Of a stretch of 11,763 bases of DNA, positions 6,203 through 11,763 are shown one piece after another. The translations under genes and the position numbers were made by a program. This DNA comes from an uncultured bacterium (lineage in GTDB: Bacteria > Bacteroidota > Bacteroidia > Bacteroidales > Muribaculaceae): positions 1-11,763 of the forward strand of contig CAMHGU010000051.1 of assembly GCA_946184715.1 (NCBI GenBank). The letters run 5' to 3'. Below the pieces are notes generated by a model, which was not told where the DNA came from, searched no databases, and saw only the letters and a list, made by a program, of their open reading frames with translations. Positions within the stretch are counted from its first letter, which is position 1. The number at the start of each line of letters is the position of its first letter.

Positions 6203-6250
6203 GGAAATCGTCAATCATCGCAATATCAAAGCATTGGCGATTTCCTTTTT
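6203..6250 (+). terminator. Intrinsic terminator after tRNA-Asn
   Basis: GGAAATCG (6203-6210) pairs with CGATTTCC (6238-6245), and the stem continues inward (TCAAT with ATTGG, one G-U) to 13 bp, closing a 17-nt loop. Five T residues (6246-6250) follow at once. This is a standard intrinsic terminator on the plus strand, separating the tRNA from trmD. Confidence 0.85.
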
Positions 6251-6285
6251 ATCATATAACCTCAACCTCCCTCGCAACTGACCGA

Positions 6286-6963
6286 ATGAGAATCGACCTA
6301 TTGACCGTAATGCCGGAGCTGCTGGAGTCGCCGCTGAGCCATTCCATAGTGAAGCGTGCCCAAGATAAAGGGCTGGCGCAGATTGTGGTGCACAACCTTC
6401 ACGACTACTCCACCCGCCCCCATAAGAAGACCGACGACTACCCCTTCGGGGGCGAGGCCGGAATGGTGATGCAGATAGAGCCTATCGACCGCTGCATCGC
6501 TATGCTCAAAGCCGAGCGCGACTACGATGAGGTAATCTTTATGACCCCCGACGGCGAGCAGTTTACCCAGCCGATAGCCAACCGTCTCTCGCTCTGCACC
6601 AACCTGATCATCCTCTGCGGCCACTACAAAGGCGTCGATTACCGGGTGCGCGAGCACCTCGTCACCCGCGAGCTCACCATCGGCGACTACGTGCTCACCG
6701 GCGGCGAGCTCCCCGCGGCTATCGTCACCGATGCCATCGTGCGCCTCATCCCCGGCGCCATAGGCGATGAGCAGTCGGCCCTGAGCGACTCGTTCCAAGA
6801 CAACCTCCTGGCCCCGCCGGTATATACCCGCCCGGCCGAATACAACGGCTGGCGAGTGCCCGACGTGCTGCTCTCGGGCCATCAGGCCAACATCGAGAAG
6901 TGGCGCCTCGAGCAATCACTCGAGCGCACCCGCCGCCTCCGCCCCGACTTATTGAAACACTAA
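6286..6963 (+). CDS. trmD: tRNA (guanine(37)-N1)-methyltransferase
   Basis: This 225-residue SPOUT enzyme methylates G37 next to the anticodon of tRNAs reading CNN-type codons, using S-adenosylmethionine, and prevents +1 frameshifting. RIDLLTVMPELLESPLSHSI opens it. RPHKKTDDYPFGGEAGMVM (44-62) is the conserved substrate segment. LCGHYKGVDYRV (110-121) and ELTIGDYVLTGGELPA (129-144) form the trefoil-knot SAM site; Arg153 and Asp168 (in SDSF) align with the catalytic residues known from the E. coli enzyme. YTRPAEYNGWRVPDVLLSGH ends the domain. Length is normal. It is not in the rpsP-rimM-rplS operon found in Proteobacteria. No full -7 box is visible between the tRNA terminator and the ATG; the nearest is TTG at 6234 with TAAC 20 nt later. 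The CotH-family gene follows after 13 nt. Confidence 0.97.
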   Translation: MRIDLLTVMPELLESPLSHSIVKRAQDKGLAQIVVHNLHDYSTRPHKKTDDYPFGGEAGMVMQIEPIDRCIAMLKAERDYDEVIFMTPDGEQFTQPIANRLSLCTNLIILCGHYKGVDYRVREHLVTRELTIGDYVLTGGELPAAIVTDAIVRLIPGAIGDEQSALSDSFQDNLLAPPVYTRPAEYNGWRVPDVLLSGHQANIEKWRLEQSLERTRRLRPDLLKH

Positions 6964-6976
6964 CAACAATCAAGAT

Positions 6977-8851
6977 ATGAAACTACGACTAAGCTTGACA
7001 CTAATCTCTGTCATCACCACAATCTCAATCCACGCTGCCTTCACCTTCAAAGCAGGCACCTACTACTTCGACAACAGCTCGACAGCCTACACCGCTCCGC
7101 AGTTCGTCGTGGGCAACGCGTCGCAATCCATCTCCTTCGATATGGACTATGACAAGGAACTCGGCTTCTGGGCTGTGGAAGTGCCGGTAGCTCTCACCGA
7201 TATCGACGGCTACTTCTTCACCGAAACGTATAAGCCGCAAGGCGACAGCGGCCCGCTGGAGCAGGTCGCAGCCGAGCTCGACGCGGCCGAGGTAAGGCAC
7301 ACCGACATCGAGATTAAATATCCCAGCCCTCAACGAGTGTTCTTCCCCTTCGCCTTCATGGCTTCCAATCCGGAGAGATTCTCCAACTCAGGCTATTGGC
7401 GCCGTCTCGACAGCTTCGACCTGTCTCCTACGGGCACCCTGCCGGTGCTTTACGTCAACACCACCGATGCCCAACCCGTCAACAGTAAGACCTCCTACCT
7501 CGAAGGCTCCTATTACCTCGACCCGATGGGCCTCGACGATGTAGAAGCTGTAGGCTCGCCTGAGAAACCGCTCGCTCTCCAGATTAAAGGGCGCGGCAAC
7601 GCTACGTGGAACAAACACTATAAGAAACCGTACCGAGTGAAATTCGACAAGAAGGCTGAAATCCTCGGGATGAAGAAAAGCAAGCACTTCGTGCTGATAC
7701 CCCACGCCGATATGAACCAGCCTTATGTATTCGACGAAGTGGGATTTGAAGTGGCGCGGCATCTCGGAATGCCGTGGACACCCACACAGCGCCCCGTGGA
7801 GCTGGTGCTCAATGGCGAATACGAAGGCATCTACTGGGTGACCGAGAAAATCAGAGTCGATGCCGACCGCGTCAATATCGTGGAGCAGAAAGACAACGAG
7901 ACCGACCCCGAGCTAATCACCGGTGGCTGGCTGATGGAAATGGACAATATATCCGCTGAGGTGAAGCTCTGGGTGAGAGAGAGCGATGAGCCATATAACG
8001 GCTTCGGCCTATCGTTTGAAACCCCCGAAGAGTTCTCCGACGAGCAGTACCAATGGATAAAAAACTACATCAACACGGTCAATGCCGCTATCTACCGCGG
8101 CGACTATGATGCCGCTAACCCCGAATGGGAGAAATATATCGACCTCGACGATGCCGTGCGCTACTACATCGCCAAAGAGGTCACCCACGACGTGGAAGGT
8201 TTTTCGGGGAGTTTTCATCTGTATAAGGACCTCGGCGACGACGCCAAGCTGCATTTCGGGCCGGTGTGGGACTTCGGCAGCTCTTTCTACGACTATGCCA
8301 ACAGCTACAATCCCGACTCTCCCTGCCTGATTCTCGACGACACCCACTACCCGAAGCACTGGATACAAGAGCTGGTGAAATACGAGCGATTCCAGCGAAT
8401 GACGCGTTACATCTGGACCGAGTTCTACTACAGCTGCGACTGGCTTGAGCCGCTGCTCGCACGCTTCGAAGCCACCGTAGCTCCGGTCATCGATAATGAA
8501 CTCAAGCGTTGGGATTCGCGCCAAGCCTTACGCTTTCACACCGATTACGCCACCTATTGCGACCTGCTCCGCAGCAAAATCGCCTATCTCAACGGCCTTT
8601 GGGACCTCACTTCAGTGCCGTCGGTAGCGAAGCCTTCGGAGGTGAAGATTCTCTCGATAACATCGGGCAAAATCGCGCTTTCGGCCGATGCCTCCGGCGC
8701 AGAGCTTTACGACATCGCGGGCCGACGCCAGCCGGCCACGCTCGCCACGCCACGCGAGGTGATTATCGACGCTCCCGCAGGACTCTATCTGCTGCGCGTA
8801 ATAGCAACCGACGGAGCGGCTCCGACCGTATTCAAGGTGACACTTCGATAG
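6977..8851 (+). CDS. Exported CotH-family protein with C-terminal sorting-like tail
   Basis: A 624-residue exported protein. Residues 1-21 are a signal peptide with a likely cleavage after IHAA. Residues 22 to ~150 form an unrecognised beta-rich domain (GTYYFDNSSTAYTAPQFVVG ... GFWAVEVP). Residues ~157-500 match the CotH family: LQIKGRGNATW (201-211), KKPYRVKFDKKAEILGM (216-232), VLIPHADMNQPYVFDEVGFE, NGEYEGIYWVTEKIRVDADR (279-298) and the C-terminal-lobe segment LHFGPVWDFGSSF (425-437). Some CotH proteins are atypical secreted kinases; many bacterial copies are uncharacterised. Here the segment reads W-D-F-G where the kinase motif is W-D-x-D, so catalysis is uncertain. The last ~65 residues (AELYDIAGRRQP ... 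DAPAGLYLLRV) resemble a type IX secretion sorting domain. The gene starts 13 nt after trmD, suggesting cotranscription, although no functional link is obvious. Confidence 0.85.
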   Translation: MKLRLSLTLISVITTISIHAAFTFKAGTYYFDNSSTAYTAPQFVVGNASQSISFDMDYDKELGFWAVEVPVALTDIDGYFFTETYKPQGDSGPLEQVAAELDAAEVRHTDIEIKYPSPQRVFFPFAFMASNPERFSNSGYWRRLDSFDLSPTGTLPVLYVNTTDAQPVNSKTSYLEGSYYLDPMGLDDVEAVGSPEKPLALQIKGRGNATWNKHYKKPYRVKFDKKAEILGMKKSKHFVLIPHADMNQPYVFDEVGFEVARHLGMPWTPTQRPVELVLNGEYEGIYWVTEKIRVDADRVNIVEQKDNETDPELITGGWLMEMDNISAEVKLWVRESDEPYNGFGLSFETPEEFSDEQYQWIKNYINTVNAAIYRGDYDAANPEWEKYIDLDDAVRYYIAKEVTHDVEGFSGSFHLYKDLGDDAKLHFGPVWDFGSSFYDYANSYNPDSPCLILDDTHYPKHWIQELVKYERFQRMTRYIWTEFYYSCDWLEPLLARFEATVAPVIDNELKRWDSRQALRFHTDYATYCDLLRSKIAYLNGLWDLTSVPSVAKPSEVKILSITSGKIALSADASGAELYDIAGRRQPATLATPREVIIDAPAGLYLLRVIATDGAAPTVFKVTLR

Positions 8852-8858
8852 CTTATCG

Positions 8859-8889
8859 TTGCAAATGTGGGGAGGAGTTTGTAACTTTG
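8859..8889 (+). promoter_or_regulatory. Promoter of manA
   Basis: TTG (8859-8861), a 20-nt spacer and TAACTTTG (8882-8889) fit the Bacteroidota consensus exactly, starting 8 nt after the CotH-family stop codon. Transcription would start near 8896, which excludes any translation start before that and places the manA start at 8913. A short CGATA-GCT-TATCG hairpin (8846-8858) overlaps the preceding stop codon. Confidence 0.8.
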
Positions 8890-8912
8890 CCTCCCCAAGC
8901 GATATAGCATTG

Positions 8913-9872
8913 ATGGAACTGTTGAAGCCATTCATATTTCAATCCTACCTCAAATCGGTGATTTGGGGCGGCGACAATATAGCTCGCTTCAAGGGCATTA
9001 CCACCTCGCAGCGCTTCATAGGCGAGAGCTGGGAAATCTCCGGCGTGGAGGGCGCCGAATCGATAGTGGCCGATGGTCCTGACCGAGGGCTCACCTTGCC
9101 GCAGCTTATCGAAAAGTATGGCGCCGGCCTTGTGGGCGAGCGATGCTACCGGAGCTATGGCCGCTGGTTCCCGCTATTGATAAAGATTATCGATGCCCAC
9201 GACGACCTCTCAGTGCAAGTGCACCCCGACGACACTCTGGCACGGCATCGTCACAACTGCAGCGGCAAGAGCGAAATGTGGTACGTCATCGCCACCGAAG
9301 GCGACGATCCTTCGATCAACGTGGGTCTCACCCGCCCCATCACCCGCGACGACTATGAGCGAATGGCGGCCGACGGCTCGCTGGCCGAGGTCATCAAGCG
9401 ACACCGCTCTCACCCCGGCGACGTATTCTACATCCCTGCCGGGCGCATCCACTCTATCGGGGCCGGCAATCTGATTCTCGAAGTGCAGCAGGCCAGCGAC
9501 ATCACCTACCGCATCTTCGACTACAACCGCACCGATGCCTATGGCAACCGCCGCCAGCTCCACGTGGAGCTGGCCCGCGACGCCATCGACTACACCGTGC
9601 TCCCTTCCTACACCTCCGAGCCTGAGAAGCTCGGCGCCGTGTCGCAACAGCTGGTAGTCTCGCCCTACTTCGTGGTGCGTAAGCTCGTAGTCACCGAGCA
9701 CATCGCGGCCGACCTCTCCCACCGCGAGTCGTTCATCACGATGACCTGCATTGAAGGCGCAGCCTGCGTCAACGGTGTGCAGGTGGCCCGCGGCAGCTCA
9801 ATCCTCGTCCCCGCCGCCACGCGCCAGCTCATCATCGACGGCTCAGCCACCTTCATCACCGCCTCCCTCTGA
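8913..9872 (+). CDS. manA: Mannose-6-phosphate isomerase, class I
   Basis: This 319-residue zinc enzyme interconverts fructose-6-phosphate and mannose-6-phosphate, feeding GDP-mannose and GDP-fucose synthesis or mannose use. The cupin zinc ligands are visible: SVQVHPDD (100-107, Gln102 and His104), KSEMWYV (119-125, Glu121) and IPAGRIHSIG (174-183, His180). LEVQQASDITYRIFDYNR (189-206) is the conserved catalytic arginine segment. FQSYLKSVIWGG (9-20) is the family's N-terminal 'p.....iWGG' motif. Length is normal for the short Bacteroidota and Firmicutes type. The frame is open up to an ATG at 8859, but that codon falls in the -33 region of the promoter and its extra 18 residues match nothing, so the ATG at 8913 is chosen. 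It appears to be monocistronic. Confidence 0.93.
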   Translation: MELLKPFIFQSYLKSVIWGGDNIARFKGITTSQRFIGESWEISGVEGAESIVADGPDRGLTLPQLIEKYGAGLVGERCYRSYGRWFPLLIKIIDAHDDLSVQVHPDDTLARHRHNCSGKSEMWYVIATEGDDPSINVGLTRPITRDDYERMAADGSLAEVIKRHRSHPGDVFYIPAGRIHSIGAGNLILEVQQASDITYRIFDYNRTDAYGNRRQLHVELARDAIDYTVLPSYTSEPEKLGAVSQQLVVSPYFVVRKLVVTEHIAADLSHRESFITMTCIEGAACVNGVQVARGSSILVPAATRQLIIDGSATFITASL

Positions 9873-9902
9873 CTCGCTTCACGAAAAATAAACCGCCGAG
9901 GC

Positions 9903-9933
9903 TTGCAAATGGGTCCAACTTGTGATAACTTTG
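9903..9933 (+). promoter_or_regulatory. Promoter of the division-protein gene pair
   Basis: TTG (9903-9905), a 20-nt spacer and TAACTTTG (9926-9933) match the consensus exactly. Transcription should start near 9940, with a leader of about 20 nt before the ATG at 9962. Confidence 0.8.
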
Positions 9934-9961
9934 CGGAGCAAAACCCCGACTACCGAACACT

Positions 9962-10303
9962 ATGAGCAAAAGTGCTGAAAAAGATACCCCAAACCTACCC
10001 GAAGAGGAGAAGCCGAAAAAGAAGCTGCTGCCTCGCTGGCTGTCGCTGCCGTTTCTGATTGTGGTGGCGGCCGTGGCCGTAATATGCTTCGTAAGAGAGG
10101 ACAACTATATGCGCTCCCACGACAACGACATCGAGATAGCGCGCCTCAAGCAAGAGATTAAGCTCAACCACGACTCGGCCATCTACTTCAACGCCAAAGC
10201 CGCTGAGCTACAGGCCGACCGCGAGCAAATAGAGCGCATCGCCCGCCAGCAGTACCATATGAAGCGGGCCGACGAAGACATTTATATTACCGACATCAGA
10301 TGA
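9962..10303 (+). CDS. Septum formation initiator family protein (DivIC/FtsB-like)
   Basis: A 113-residue bitopic membrane protein. Residues 1-26 are cytoplasmic and rich in Lys, Glu and Pro. Residues 28-44 (LPFLIVVAAVAVICFV) form one membrane span, and residues ~52-93 form a periplasmic heptad-type helix (IARLKQEIKLN ... LQADREQIERIA). The end, ERIARQQYHMKRADEDIYI (91-109), is the family's signature: an 'E.iAre.y.mk...EdvY' motif. FtsB/DivIC proteins form a coiled-coil complex with FtsL and FtsQ/DivIB that links the divisome to septal wall synthesis. Length is typical. Its stop overlaps the start of the next gene by 4 nt (ATGA), indicating coupled translation. I cannot choose between the names ftsB and divIC from sequence alone. 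Confidence 0.88.
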   Translation: MSKSAEKDTPNLPEEEKPKKKLLPRWLSLPFLIVVAAVAVICFVREDNYMRSHDNDIEIARLKQEIKLNHDSAIYFNAKAAELQADREQIERIARQQYHMKRADEDIYITDIR

Positions 10304-10710
10304 AACGCCCCTCGCAATCCACAATCAACGCCGTAATGGCCGTGGCAATGACCGTGATGATGGTCGTGGCCTTCCTGCCCCTGATATTCGTGAAGTGGGA
10401 GCCGTGGCAATACATCTTCTTCGCGCTTGCCGCCCTCACCACCCTCGCCTGCCGCTTGGCGGAGCGCCCCGCCGGCGACTCGCTGACGCTCCGGCGCCTC
10501 GACCGTCTCTCCAAGGCTTCGGCGTTCTGCTATGTGCTCGCCGCCGGATTTATGATTTACTACCGCTACTTCGCCGCTTTCGGCTATGCCAACTACAACT
10601 GGATTGCCTTCCTGATGGCCGGCGCCCTAATCCAAATCTACACCTCATTCCGCATCGACCACGAGCTGCGCAAGCAAGAACGCACCGGCAAGCCCGGCAA
10701 GAAGCGATAA
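10300..10710 (+). CDS. Small membrane protein of unknown function, coupled to the division gene
   Basis: A 136-residue protein with about four membrane segments, at roughly 11-31, 36-52, 72-91 and 99-116, and a strongly basic C-terminus (KQERTGKPGKKR). Loops are short; conserved-looking aromatic residues cluster in KWEPWQYIFF (32-41) and FAAFGYANYNW (91-101). I do not recognise a named family. The ATGA overlap with the DivIC-like gene means the two are cotranscribed and translationally coupled. A similar small membrane protein is, from memory, often found after this division gene in Bacteroidales, so a division or envelope role is possible but is inference only. Confidence 0.8.
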   Translation: MKRPSQSTINAVMAVAMTVMMVVAFLPLIFVKWEPWQYIFFALAALTTLACRLAERPAGDSLTLRRLDRLSKASAFCYVLAAGFMIYYRYFAAFGYANYNWIAFLMAGALIQIYTSFRIDHELRKQERTGKPGKKR

Positions 10711-10743
10711 GCGCAGCGCCTTTCTCCCTGCCTCTTTCCCCAT

Positions 10744-10770
10744 ACCCCGTAGCCTCGGCTTGAACGGGGT
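10744..10770. terminator. Weak hairpin after the membrane-protein gene
   Basis: ACCCCGT (10744-10750) and ACGGGGT (10764-10770) form a 7-bp stem around a 13-nt loop, 33 nt after the stop at 10710. It is preceded by a pyrimidine-rich tract (about 10719-10741). No proper U-tract follows, so termination here is only possible, not shown. Confidence 0.3.
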
Positions 10771-10781
10771 GCCTTTGCACG

Positions 10782-10947
10782 TGTCCAATCGGGTGAATGT
10801 GCTGTAATAGAGACAATTAGGCTTATGAGCGTTGGACAAGGCGGGTGGGTTTACCCTATTGCGCCGCAGGGGTTGTCCACATCAATTGGAGCTTATCACG
10901 CTGTTTATCAGTCGGTTATCCTATGTGGAGAATGGACAGAGGACAAC
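10782..10947. repeat. Cluster of short inverted and phased repeats in a convergent intergenic region
   Basis: The 268-nt gap between two converging genes holds TGTCCA four times, in alternating orientation: + at 10782, - at 10833-10838, + at 10874-10879 and - at 10933-10938. TTATC occurs three times on the plus strand at 10893, 10905 and 10916, 11-12 nt apart. An outer dyad GTTGTCC (10872-10878) / GGACAAC (10941-10947) and an inner dyad TCCACAT (10876-10882) / ATGTGGA (10923-10929) enclose the TTATC series. TTGTCCACA (10873-10881) and, on the other strand, TTCTCCACA (10932-10924) are each one base away from a DnaA box. No gene is visible in the gap. Confidence 0.45.
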
Positions 10948-10978
10948 GCGCCGTTTCCTTCCTTCATAGGCGTGCTCT

Positions 10979-11763
10979 TCACTGGTCGGAGGCCGGCGAG
11001 TCGAGGTAGCGCAGGTTGCGCTGTAGCTGCCAGGGCTTGACGCGTCGCACGGCGCTGTGGCGGAACATCTCGCGGAAACGCTCCTCGGTGAGGGCGGCCA
11101 CGTCGGCATCGGTAAGGTGCAGGATGGCTTCTGATGGCTGAAACTCGGGGACGGTAGTGGGCCGCGCCTGTGAGTTGTGGGGGCACACGGCCTGGCAGGT
11201 GTCGCAGCCGTAGAGACGACGGCCGAGGCGGGTGCCTTCGGGCAAGCGTTCATCGCGATTCTCAATAGTAAGGCACGAGAGGCACCGCTGCGCATCGACA
11301 GCGCCATCGCCCGAGAGGGCACTGGCCGGACAGCTTTCGACACATCGGCGGCAGGTGCCACAGCTGCCCTTACAAGCCTTCGACGGCTCCACCTCGAGCG
11401 TGGTGATGAGGAACCCGAGGAAGAACCACGAGCCACGGCCCGGAATTATCAGCGCGTTGTTGCGGCCTATAAATCCAAGCCCGGCGCGCTGCGCCCAGTA
11501 GCGCTCGCGGAGCGGCGCCGTATCAACACACACGCGCGACACCGCGCCGTACTCCTCAGCCAACCACCTCGCCAGCTCCCGCCCGCGCTGCCTCACCACC
11601 TCGTGATAGTCGCGTCCATAGGCATAGTAGGCAATCAGGGGCGCCGTAGCGTCCTGCTTCACGGCCGGATAGTAGTTGAGGGCAAGGGCGATGACGGTGC
11701 GCGCCCCATGGAGCAGGAGCCGCGGGTCGCGGCGCACGTCGTCGTACCGCTCCATATAGGCCA
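10979..11763 (-). CDS. queG: Epoxyqueuosine reductase, C-terminal part (5' end beyond window)
   Basis: QueG carries out the last step of queuosine synthesis, reducing epoxyqueuosine to queuosine in the wobble position of GUN-decoding tRNAs (Asn, Asp, His, Tyr), using cobalamin and two [4Fe-4S] clusters. Numbering from the first Met in view (11755), DPRLLLHGARTVIALALNYY (10-29) and the CVDTAPLRERYWAQ segment with the probable catalytic Asp78 are seen, then AGLGFIGRNN (91-100). CGTCRRCVESCP (132-143) is the first cluster motif; CLSC (158-161) with CDTCQAVCP (184-192) supplies the second. The frame stays open to the right edge (Ala-Tyr before that Met), and about 55 N-terminal residues expected for the family are missing, so the gene continues outside. 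It ends at 10979, converging on the membrane-protein gene. tRNA-Asn, a QueG pathway substrate, is encoded in the same window. Confidence 0.94.
   Translation of the reverse strand, partial: AYMERYDDVRRDPRLLLHGARTVIALALNYYPAVKQDATAPLIAYYAYGRDYHEVVRQRGRELARWLAEEYGAVSRVCVDTAPLRERYWAQRAGLGFIGRNNALIIPGRGSWFFLGFLITTLEVEPSKACKGSCGTCRRCVESCPASALSGDGAVDAQRCLSCLTIENRDERLPEGTRLGRRLYGCDTCQAVCPHNSQARPTTVPEFQPSEAILHLTDADVAALTEERFREMFRHSAVRRVKPWQLQRNLRYLDSPASDQ

Noticed and set aside
8859..8912. N-terminal extension of manA from an upstream ATG
   Set aside because: It overlaps the promoter -33 and -7 elements, and the 18 added residues do not resemble the family.
10770..10777. TGCCTTTG as a plus-strand -7 promoter box
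   Set aside because: The key TA is TG, there is no TTG 20 nt upstream, and no gene follows on that strand.
10893..10932. Calling this region the chromosomal origin of replication
   Set aside because: No box matches the DnaA consensus perfectly, dnaA is not nearby in the window, and no AT-rich unwinding element is evident. It is kept only as a repeat cluster.
10825..11040. 71-codon plus-strand open frame starting in the queG-downstream gap
   Set aside because: It runs antisense into queG, has no promoter match and no recognisable protein features. The GC-rich antisense frame explains its length.
1..11763. CRISPR arrays, insertion sequences, phage genes, toxin-antitoxin or defence systems
   Set aside because: No regularly spaced direct repeats, transposase or integrase motifs, or defence-type domains were seen on either strand.

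Overview
The window comes from a Bacteroidota chromosome, most likely order Bacteroidales. The GC-rich codon use fits a Muribaculaceae-like genome better than classical Bacteroides, but the family is inference. The signals for the phylum are: several copies of its promoter core (TAnnTTTG at -7, usually with TTG 20 nt upstream); weak or absent Shine-Dalgarno sites; lipoproteins whose acidic residues directly follow the lipobox; a DUF4271 protein next to hemD; and C-terminal tails resembling type IX secretion sorting domains.

Layout. (1) 1-395: the 3' end of a BspA-like leucine-rich-repeat surface protein whose upstream part is broken or missing. It converges on a small lipoprotein gene (498-950, minus strand), with a 12-bp hairpin between them. 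(2) 951-1213: a divergent control region with a promoter on each strand, a 10-bp-phased direct repeat and two dyads. (3) 1214-5998: a tightly packed plus-strand run of a nitroreductase-fold lipoprotein, an RluA-type pseudouridine synthase, an NAD-dependent epimerase, a LOG-family protein, a DUF4271 membrane protein and uroporphyrinogen-III synthase (hemD). Gaps are 23 nt or less and one pair of genes overlaps, so this is probably one operon with an extra internal promoter before hemD. (4) 6043-6250: a self-contained tRNA-Asn unit with promoter and terminator. (5) 6286-8851: trmD followed 13 nt later by a large exported CotH-family protein. (6) 8859-10710: manA and then a DivIC/FtsB-like division protein plus a small membrane protein, each unit with a very clean promoter. 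(7) 10711-10978: a convergent intergenic region dense in short inverted and phased repeats. (8) 10979 to the right edge: the C-terminal part of queG on the minus strand.

Functionally the region is mostly housekeeping. RNA modification recurs (RluA family, TrmD, QueG, plus the tRNA itself), together with tetrapyrrole synthesis (HemD), sugar-phosphate metabolism (ManA) and cell division (DivIC-like). Envelope functions are two lipoproteins and two proteins with sorting-type tails. I see no CRISPR array, insertion sequence, phage or toxin-antitoxin module, and no clear undescribed multi-gene system. The places most worth a second look are the 10782-10947 repeat cluster, the divergent control region at 951-1213, the promoter embedded in the DUF4271 coding sequence, and the CotH-family protein.
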